Part shown: piece by piece, positions 45,720-51,504 of the stretch
Layout of the letters: each line of letters starts with the position of its first letter
How positions within the stretch are numbered: position 1 is the stretch's first letter
Assembly (NCBI GenBank): GCA_011364925.1
Contig: RDOA01000022.1
Span: 1 to 51,504, forward strand
Length of the DNA: 51,504 nucleotides
DNA from: Promethearchaeota archaeon
Lineage (GTDB): Archaea > Asgardarchaeota > Lokiarchaeia > Sigyniarchaeales > SOKP01
Direction of reading: 5' to 3'
Notes under the pieces: model-generated
What the model was told of the DNA's origin: nothing
The model's database searches: none
What the model saw: only the letters and a program-made list of their open reading frames with translations
Translations under genes and position numbers: made by a program

Positions 45720-46880
45720 TCAGTCTAGAGTATTTAAACAAAAATTATGCTCAAGATCATCTAATTTTTTTAATAACCAATTTTTAAATTCTTTAAAATC
45801 CTTAATAGAGGGTATTGGCTCGACGGCTTTGTTAGTTTTTTCTTTTGTTATCTCTGAATTTCTTTGAGAACGATTTTTTGTAGGACTAATCTCTTTTTTA
45901 ATGCTAAAGGGTTTTACAGAGGAAATTCCCAACTTATCGAAAATGTCCTGAAAATCAGATTGATCGTTTTCATCTAAGTGAGAATTTTCGTTTAATTTTT
46001 GTATCCAAGTCGCAATAAAGTCTTGAGAAATCCCTTTTTTCCAATGATGGTTCCTTAAGTAATTATATAACTTGTTTGGATAATAAAGCTGGTCAAGCTC
46101 TAAATGAGCAGGATTGACTTTTTCTGCCCTATAATCGTGAAGTAGCTGAATAAATTTCTGTCCGATTTTTCGATTAGTCTTCAAAATAAATTCGTATTCC
46201 TCAGAAAAGTCCTTAATCGGAACCGTATTCTTTTCCTTTACTTCCGCTTTTGGCCTTTTAACTTCAGGAATTTGAACATTGAAATATTGCTGCGTAAAGG
46301 ATAAAATTTTGTCCCAATATATCTGGTCGTATTCACGCATAAGGGTAGGAATTTTATCAGGATTGTTGTAATTGTTAATTTCAGTAAAAATCTTGCTTGC
46401 TAACCTCTTGATTTTGGAAACCTCATCCAATAGAACTTGCTCGTTTTGGGAAATCTGAAAAAGGTATTGTTCAAACTTGAGGTTTTCTCTTTCTGATTGA
46501 TAATTAAGGAATATCCGATTTTTTTTATTATAGAAAATGTATTTATTACTGTTCGCTAAATGTTCTACACTATCAGAGGTGTTGATAATGCAGCGAATGT
46601 TTTGGTATTCCATAATTTTCTCTAGATCTTCTGCACATACATTTAAAAGGAAATAAAGGGTTGGTTGTTGCGAGTATGAATTGGTCGATTCAAACTCAAT
46701 TATGTCGTGGATATTACTTAAACCGGTAGAATCAATATCTACTATATCATGACCAACAGTAAAACAATCTAAAGAATGAAGGTGTTTTACATCAACATAT
46801 GGGAATATAACCAGATTTTTCTGCTTAAAAAATAAAATGTCGAAAAACTCCGGGGTTATAAAATCGTATCCGGTGTCCAT
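45720..46880 (-). CDS. Uncharacterised protein in a Roadblock-GTPase operon
   Basis: I do not recognise this 386-residue protein. Its first 130 residues look like an alpha/beta fold (LVIFPYVDVKHLHSL, TLYFLLNVCAEDLEKI), followed by helices and a basic, Ser/Thr-rich linker near 320-350 (KNRSQRNSEITKEKT). It lies 27 bases after the GTPase gene and ten bases before the zinc-ribbon gene, so it belongs to one transcript. It may be an effector or regulator of the GTPase. Confidence 0.6.
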   Translation of the reverse strand: MDTGYDFITPEFFDILFFKQKNLVIFPYVDVKHLHSLDCFTVGHDIVDIDSTGLSNIHDIIEFESTNSYSQQPTLYFLLNVCAEDLEKIMEYQNIRCIINTSDSVEHLANSNKYIFYNKKNRIFLNYQSERENLKFEQYLFQISQNEQVLLDEVSKIKRLASKIFTEINNYNNPDKIPTLMREYDQIYWDKILSFTQQYFNVQIPEVKRPKAEVKEKNTVPIKDFSEEYEFILKTNRKIGQKFIQLLHDYRAEKVNPAHLELDQLYYPNKLYNYLRNHHWKKGISQDFIATWIQKLNENSHLDENDQSDFQDIFDKLGISSVKPFSIKKEISPTKNRSQRNSEITKEKTNKAVEPIPSIKDFKEFKNWLLKKLDDLEHNFCLNTLD

Positions 46881-46907
46881 AATGTTCTCAAACTTCCGAT
46901 TTCGATT

Positions 46908-47573
46908 TTATCCTCTAAAATAATTGAAAATGATTTGAATCATTAAATCTTCGAAACACTCCCTAACTGAATCTCCCTCTAATGCGACTGTTGGATATAC
47001 CACGAGCGTTTTATCAGCGTATTCTTCCGCTTGAGGCAACCCGAGCTCTTTTTTAAATCTTTCAAGAGGGATTGCCGAATCAATATCTCTTTTATTTAGC
47101 TGGATCACATATGGAATGTTCTTATCTTGTGTAAAGCTGATTAATTCTCGAAAACTTCGCTTGTTTTGTTCCATTTTTTCTGGATCGGAATCGGCTACAA
47201 ATACAACGCCATCAGCTCCATCAAGAACATACTCTCTCGTTGACAAAAAGCGCTCCTGTCCTGTAGCTGTAACAATCTGGGTTATTATATTGAATTTAAT
47301 ATCTTTAAGGTTCAGATAAAAAGACAACCTAACTGAATCTTGCCACAAAGTTCGTCCGTCAGTTGTTTCAATGGAATAACCTGAATTTAATTTTACCCCG
47401 CTAAACTTCTCTCTAAGGCGATAGTAATTGGTGGTTTTACCTGATTCTCCGGGACCCCAATAAACGACCTTAAACTGTAACACCTCTTTGAGTATGTTCG
47501 TGCTCGAATCATTACTCAGAACTGCCTCTTCTTCCTTTTTATCTTTTGAATTAACTATCAAGTTTTCATCCAC
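46908..47573 (-). CDS. MglA-like small GTPase
   Basis: The 221-residue protein has a Ras-like G domain at about 33-210: FKVVYWGPGESGKTTNYYRL with P-loop GPGESGKT at 40-47, G3 TATGQERF at 102-109, G4 LNKRD at 149-153 and a likely G5 in VYPTVALEGD. The G3 TATGQ rather than DxxGQ and the residues around the P-loop resemble MglA, the bacterial/archaeal polarity GTPase. The partner gene at 47586 encodes a Roadblock protein, as in MglA/MglB pairs. A charged N-terminal extension of about 30 residues precedes the domain. It starts at GTG 47573, 12 bases after the Roadblock gene stop. Confidence 0.9.
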   Translation of the reverse strand: MDENLIVNSKDKKEEEAVLSNDSSTNILKEVLQFKVVYWGPGESGKTTNYYRLREKFSGVKLNSGYSIETTDGRTLWQDSVRLSFYLNLKDIKFNIITQIVTATGQERFLSTREYVLDGADGVVFVADSDPEKMEQNKRSFRELISFTQDKNIPYVIQLNKRDIDSAIPLERFKKELGLPQAEEYADKTLVVYPTVALEGDSVRECFEDLMIQIIFNYFRG

Positions 47574-47585
47574 CTCGAGTGAATA

Positions 47586-48131
47586 TTAAGTCGATTCAAA
47601 TACTTTCTTCTTGAGATCTTTTAGGTGGTCTTTGAGTTCCTGTTCGGACATCTGTAGTTTATTCATAATCTCCTGACTCTTTGTGATTTCCTGCTTTAAC
47701 TTAATTGAAAACTTTTTCATCTGAAGAATTAAAACGCCAATATTAACCATATTGTCTACAAGCAGTACAACTAATATCTCCCTTTTGCCTTTCTTAACAA
47801 GCACGATATCGCCTATGGATTTTACATAAAGTTGTAAGTCTTTAAAGATCAAAGTAGCGCGGACTAACGCGTCAGAATCGAAAAAATCTTGCGCTTGGCG
47901 AGCGACTCCGTATAATGCCGCACCGATTGAGCTCAGATCCCAGTAATTTAACTTTCGATCAAACCGGGAATCTATTGCTATTATTTTAGCGTCTTGATCT
48001 ATTGCTATCAAGCCATAGATATATCCTTTCCTAGTTAACATTCCGTAATTGTAGCGTATCTCGTCGAGAACATTAGAGATTTTGTTCTCGTAAAGCGCTT
48101 TTGGTACATATAACGTCATATTTTCTTTCAT
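47586..48131 (-). CDS. Roadblock/LC7 (MglB-like) protein
   Basis: The 181-residue protein has a Roadblock/LC7 fold at about 10-135: YIYGLIAIDQDAKIIAIDS, LSSIGAALYGVARQAQDFF (central helix), ATLIFKDLQLYVKSIGDIVL and ILVVLLVDNMVNIGVLIL. A C-terminal coiled coil (about 140-181) follows. Roadblock dimers act as GAPs or scaffolds for Ras-like GTPases, and MglB stimulates MglA. Given the adjacent MglA-like gene, it is probably the cognate regulator. GGTGA lies directly before the ATG at 48131 and 12 bases before an internal ATG, so the start is uncertain. Confidence 0.85.
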   Translation of the reverse strand: MKENMTLYVPKALYENKISNVLDEIRYNYGMLTRKGYIYGLIAIDQDAKIIAIDSRFDRKLNYWDLSSIGAALYGVARQAQDFFDSDALVRATLIFKDLQLYVKSIGDIVLVKKGKREILVVLLVDNMVNIGVLILQMKKFSIKLKQEITKSQEIMNKLQMSEQELKDHLKDLKKKVFEST

Positions 48132-48196
48132 TCACCAACGATTGTGATTTGAACATCTAATGATCTTTTTCTTTTTAAAGAAAAAATTTTGTTAAT

Positions 48197-48862
48197 TTAC
48201 GCTTTAAAAATATAATACGCTAAGAAGACCATAAACCCAACAATTGAACTTAGTAAAAACCATTCCATGAGGGGAATACTGATAATAGAATAAAGGATTA
48301 CTAAAAAAATAGGGACAACTAATCCAAAAACCCCTAAGTTCTTTAACTTACACCTATGAGAAAGAATTATGTTTAAACTAAAAAAGAAAATCGAGATAAT
48401 ATACCCACCGAACGAAAAAAATGCTGTTAATCCATGATAAATCTGTCCTGGACCGGCTCGGTCAAGACTAAACACTCCTAACAGGATATAACTTATGTTC
48501 CCAACTACTCCTGATACTGCTCCTAATTCTAAAAAGAGAATTGAATGTTTAGATTCTTTGTACCGGATTCGAAGTTTCTTTCTACCATAATATTCAGTAG
48601 GAAGACTTATTAATCCTCCAAGAACGCAAGTTAAATCGTTAAAGTAAGGAAATGGAATAACATTTTTGCTACCTAAATCGCTAATATAATTTAAAGTGAG
48701 GTTAAAACCATAAAATGACGAAATTATCACATTAATGACAAGTAAAGCAACATATATCGCCGTTCCATAGAAGAAAAAACTAGCATACCGCGGGATTATG
48801 ACTCTATTCTGCTCATTTAGCTCAGTAATTTCGTAACCATCCAATTCTTGTTTAGTTATCAA
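48197..48862 (-). CDS. DUF998-like membrane protein
   Basis: This 221-residue protein has six hydrophobic helices, beginning at AIYVALLVINVIISSFY (about 35-51) and ending with the helix FLLSSIVGFMVFLAYYIF. The middle stretch LNYISDLGSKNVIPFPYFND is the DUF998 landmark (S-x-L-G). It is distantly related to the gene at 38306-38977, which shares YLSNLGGGPSGSGIIFN at the same place. Role unknown. It lies upstream of the Roadblock operon, 65 bases away, so may or may not belong to it. Confidence 0.8.
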   Translation of the reverse strand: MITKQELDGYEITELNEQNRVIIPRYASFFFYGTAIYVALLVINVIISSFYGFNLTLNYISDLGSKNVIPFPYFNDLTCVLGGLISLPTEYYGRKKLRIRYKESKHSILFLELGAVSGVVGNISYILLGVFSLDRAGPGQIYHGLTAFFSFGGYIISIFFFSLNIILSHRCKLKNLGVFGLVVPIFLVILYSIISIPLMEWFLLSSIVGFMVFLAYYIFKA

Positions 48863-48946
48863 ATTCTTCTCCGTTCGAAACTAAATTTTTCCTTTGCAAA
48901 TAATTCAAATCTCGATATTTAAAAAAAAAATTGTCGACAGAAATTA

Positions 48947-49819
48947 ATGGAGTTTAAAAACTTTAATTTGGATAATTATTTAATCCTAACGCATATTCTC
49001 ATGATCGAGCTAAAATTAAAGCAATCGGAATCATTCGAACATCTCAGAATAAAAGAGTACTTCTACGAGAACATTCCCATCGATAATGAAATTGATGATA
49101 TTAAAAAAGAACAACCAATTGGTAATCGTAAAGCAGATGTTTACTGTAAGCTAGTTAATGGAAAAGAGATCGTAATCGAAATCCAACATTCAATGATACT
49201 CACCAAAGATCTCCTCCAACGCACTAAAGAGTACAACGATAATGGTTGCTATGTGCTCTGGGTATTCAACGGTAGCGCCTTTGAGCGTTATCCGAACATC
49301 GAAGACAACATTTCTATGTTGAGTTTCGAGAAATGCTCTCACATTCTCTATCGCGGTCGAGTATATTACATCAATATGACAAAACAAGGCATTCACAGCC
49401 CTATATATCCTCTCCATTTTGCTAACTTTTACGAAAGAAAGAATTCAAACTATGGTTTTTGGTATTACCGTAGGTCCATCAACAAAAAAACTATAATACC
49501 GGGGAATATTCCGTCTTTATTTTTTAAAACTTTTAAGAACAATGGATACAAATTAGCTGGTTTTTACGATGAGAATATTCGACAAATGTGTGTTCATGAG
49601 CTCCAACAGCTATTAATGGACTACGAGAGTATCGATAAAGAAATTAATAGTATTAAGAAATTGAAACCTCATCAAAAGAAACTCTTCATTATCATAGCAA
49701 TGTATGGACAGCAATATGGATTACACCTCATTTTTAATGTGTTATCGCACCTAAAGGTTGTTACAAAAGGAGATTTTCCCTATTTGAATACTGTGTATCA
49801 GTTTTTAAGGTCTAGTTGA
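48947..49819 (+). CDS. CoiA-like nuclease-fold protein
   Basis: The 290-residue protein resembles competence protein CoiA, a restriction-endonuclease-like fold: SFEHLRIKEYFYENIP, then NRKADVYCKLVNGKEIVIEIQHS, which carries the D-x(n)-E-x-Q catalytic pattern, and RTKEYNDNGCYVLWVFNGS. In bacteria CoiA aids recombination of incoming DNA. The C-terminal 130 residues are helical and less recognisable. It stands alone here, which does not show its role. The ATG at 48947 is the first possible; an internal ATG 18 codons later would still keep the domain. Confidence 0.8.
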   Translation: MEFKNFNLDNYLILTHILMIELKLKQSESFEHLRIKEYFYENIPIDNEIDDIKKEQPIGNRKADVYCKLVNGKEIVIEIQHSMILTKDLLQRTKEYNDNGCYVLWVFNGSAFERYPNIEDNISMLSFEKCSHILYRGRVYYINMTKQGIHSPIYPLHFANFYERKNSNYGFWYYRRSINKKTIIPGNIPSLFFKTFKNNGYKLAGFYDENIRQMCVHELQQLLMDYESIDKEINSIKKLKPHQKKLFIIIAMYGQQYGLHLIFNVLSHLKVVTKGDFPYLNTVYQFLRSS

Positions 49820-49835
49820 TATTTCGATGGTTTAT

Positions 49836-50765
49836 TCACACAATTTCTAAAGTCGAATTTTTCGTGAAAACTAATTCTTTTTCGTTGGTATAACTATTGG
49901 TTCTTACAGCCACATTCGAAATCACTACAGTGTCTTGATCGCTAATTATTTTTAAGCATTCAATCGCGTTCATTCCCCATATAATAACTCGAATCGTTGT
50001 TGAGTCGTCACTCAGGAGTAATTTGAGTAGAAATGTCTTTTCGCCAGATTTTTTAGTGATTTCTTTGAAAACTTCGATTTGAACCTGACCATATATCTGT
50101 TTGAGGTAATTGAACTTCTTTACTAACTCCGATATCCCTTTCATAGATTTTGATTCCAATTCGTTCTTCCTCGAAGCAACACTATCTATGTTTTCTAAAC
50201 GATCCTTAAAGTCTTTATTTCCGATTTCAGGAGAAAAAATTATTTTGCCTCTTTTACCAATATGGAGTTCTAAATTATCTTGTCTTCCTCTTTTACAATA
50301 AGCTCCAACGATTCGGATTAGTTCGCCAACTCGAAAATTTTCACTCTTAATCAAGTCTACCTTTTCGTCCCACAGGATAACTTTAATTTCCTGAGTAATG
50401 TCTCCAAACAAGAACGAAACGACTTTACCTACGGTTCCATCCTTTCTTAAAAACTCTCTTGGTTCGTAAATCTTAAGAATTTTGCCAAGTAAAACTACAT
50501 TCTTCATATCTTCTTTAACTTCTGATAATTCAATCGTAAATTCGTCGTAATCGATTTTTTCTTCGAATTCTTTATAATTTTGCTCCTCTATCTCGGGCGA
50601 TTGGATGTGTATGCCGTTTTCTTTAGCGATTATAAACAAAATGCCTTGCTTTGACATAAATCCTCCAAATTCGTTCTCTTTATGCCGTACCTGCTTCTCT
50701 AATTCTATTTCTGAAATACCTGAAGCTAAAATCATTCGATAAAGTTCATCTATAGAGATACTCAT
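49836..50765 (-). CDS. RPA-like single-stranded DNA-binding protein (two OB folds)
   Basis: The protein has an N-terminal helical DUF2240/RPA-type segment (MSISIDELYRMILASGISE... GFMSKQGILFIIAKENGIH). The first OB fold, at about 85-180, includes VVLLGKILKIYEPREFLRKD, KVILWDEKVDLI and GAYCKRGRQDNLELHIG, and a second OB-like domain spans about 220-310 (KTFLLKLLLSDDSTTIRVII). This is the domain order of archaeal RPA homologues involved in replication and repair. I prefer the ATG at 50765, which gives 309 residues; the longer ORF from 50789 adds eight. Confidence 0.85.
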   Translation of the reverse strand: MSISIDELYRMILASGISEIELEKQVRHKENEFGGFMSKQGILFIIAKENGIHIQSPEIEEQNYKEFEEKIDYDEFTIELSEVKEDMKNVVLLGKILKIYEPREFLRKDGTVGKVVSFLFGDITQEIKVILWDEKVDLIKSENFRVGELIRIVGAYCKRGRQDNLELHIGKRGKIIFSPEIGNKDFKDRLENIDSVASRKNELESKSMKGISELVKKFNYLKQIYGQVQIEVFKEITKKSGEKTFLLKLLLSDDSTTIRVIIWGMNAIECLKIISDQDTVVISNVAVRTNSYTNEKELVFTKNSTLEIV

Positions 50766-50891
50766 ATTCCTACTTAGTTGATCATACACTTAAGTATAAA
50801 ATCAAACACCCTTATTTAAAAAAAAAATAATCGTACTAAAAAGAAAGAAATGAAATATAGAAAACGGAAATTTCAAAATAGCGCTTTGCAT

Positions 50892-51461
50892 TTATTTTCG
50901 AAAAATGTATACATCGTGAAAAGAGGTTTCTTTTAGTTCTAATGATAAATGCAAACCATTAACGTATTTTCTTGGATCCACAGCATCTGGATGATCTGGA
51001 TGTTTACTTGCCCGAATTTTGGCTATAGATTGGGCTTTTGGTTCAAAGATGCACAACACTCCACTAGGTTTGAGCACCCGAAAGCTTTCGTTAAATGCTG
51101 CTTGTCTATCGTGAATGTGATGTAAAGAACCTGATATAAAAATCGCATCGAATGATTCGCTCGCAAAAGGCATTTTTTCAGCGTTAAACGGTTTGTAGGT
51201 TATTAAATGTTCCACTTCTGCTTTTTTAGCGGTTTCTAACCAATTTTGTTTTGCGTATTCGGACTTATCGCTTTCTAATTCTCCAGTAAGCACTTTATAA
51301 CCGCTTAATGCTAGCGTTATTGCCATTCTACCCTCTCCAGTTCCCACATCTAGGATTTTCGCTTTCTTATCTAACGCGAGATATTCTAGAATTGGTATGG
51401 TGTTTTTGAAAATAAAATCAAACTCAGAACCTAAATGCTTCTTAACTTCGTTAATCTCCAT
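50892..51461 (-). CDS. Class I SAM-dependent methyltransferase
   Basis: The 189-residue protein has the Rossmann-like methyltransferase core: motif I ILDVGTGEGRMAIT (about 37-50), acidic loop LTGELESD, motif with ESFDAIFISGSLHHIHDRQA and the post-motif FRVLKPSGVLCIFEPK. The family is broad, so the acceptor cannot be named. The protein is slightly short at its C-terminus but looks complete, ending at a normal stop. It starts at ATG 51461, 43 bases from the end of the window, which hold no other gene. Confidence 0.88.
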   Translation of the reverse strand: MEINEVKKHLGSEFDFIFKNTIPILEYLALDKKAKILDVGTGEGRMAITLALSGYKVLTGELESDKSEYAKQNWLETAKKAEVEHLITYKPFNAEKMPFASESFDAIFISGSLHHIHDRQAAFNESFRVLKPSGVLCIFEPKAQSIAKIRASKHPDHPDAVDPRKYVNGLHLSLELKETSFHDVYIFRK

Positions 51462-51504
51462 GTTAAAAAGTAAACTTAGAGAATATTTATTGTTTGTATT
51501 TAAG

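Noticed and set aside
1-51504. tRNA, rRNA, CRISPR array, insertion sequence or integrase
   Set aside because: No tRNA T-loop signature (GTTCRAATC with matching stems), array of spaced repeats, transposase or attachment site was seen in reading the window.

Overview
The window comes from an AT-rich archaeal genome (roughly one third G+C), most likely a Lokiarchaeia-type Asgard archaeon. The basis is a density of eukaryote-style parts: three small GTPases of different subtypes, one behind a longin-like domain and one in an operon with a Roadblock/LC7 protein. Archaeal features go with them: TATA boxes about 26 nt before inferred starts, GGTGA/GGAGGT Shine-Dalgarno (SD) sites, frequent TTG/GTG starts, an RPA-like OB-fold protein and many winged-helix (wHTH) and ribbon-helix-helix (RHH) regulators. 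The placement is inferred from gene content, not from a phylogeny.

Layout. 1-5.9 kb: partial HAD-like phosphatase, HEAT protein, purD, a two-gene unit (membrane protein plus wHTH protein) and a paralogous secreted/membrane protein. 6.3-12.8 kb: GH116 glycosidase, Ras/Arf-like GTPase with a coiled-coil partner, CDP-alcohol phosphatidyltransferase, M32 carboxypeptidase. 12.9-18.5 kb: longin-GTPase fusion, proteins of unknown function, and a HEAT protein with a long charged helix. 18.7-23.8 kb: forward metabolic genes (alpha/beta hydrolase, acyl-CoA ligase, amidase, TrmJ/SpoU methyltransferase). 23.8-31.5 kb: accessory region with a tiny wHTH gene lacking a standard start codon, a probable structured RNA with its own TATA box, a wHTH/membrane-protein pair, a cyclin/TFB-like protein divergent from an RHH regulator with a clear palindrome between them, and an 883-residue secreted repeat protein. 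31.6-44.8 kb: membrane M28 peptidase, acetyltransferase broken by one in-frame TAA, MOT1-type transporter, PhzF protein, small membrane proteins, phosphoglycerate mutase, an ATC-hydrolase-like protein, an acyl-CoA dehydrogenase with an extra wHTH-like tail, and a DUF1028 protein. 44.8-51.5 kb: acetyltransferase, a four-gene Roadblock/MglA-like GTPase operon, DUF998 membrane protein, CoiA-like nuclease, RPA-like protein and a methyltransferase.

How the genes work together. Acyl-CoA ligase and acyl-CoA dehydrogenase could serve fatty- or organic-acid activation and oxidation; purD and gpmA are housekeeping. The GTPase, longin and Roadblock genes form two or three small signalling or trafficking modules. 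No rRNA, tRNA, CRISPR array or insertion sequence was recognised.

Most notable: three clearly coding ORFs have no in-frame ATG, GTG or TTG at their beginning. Two of them carry good SD sites placed to start at ATT or ATC. Others are the three-way-junction RNA candidate at 24617-24730, the nonsense-interrupted acetyltransferase, and several unusual domain fusions.
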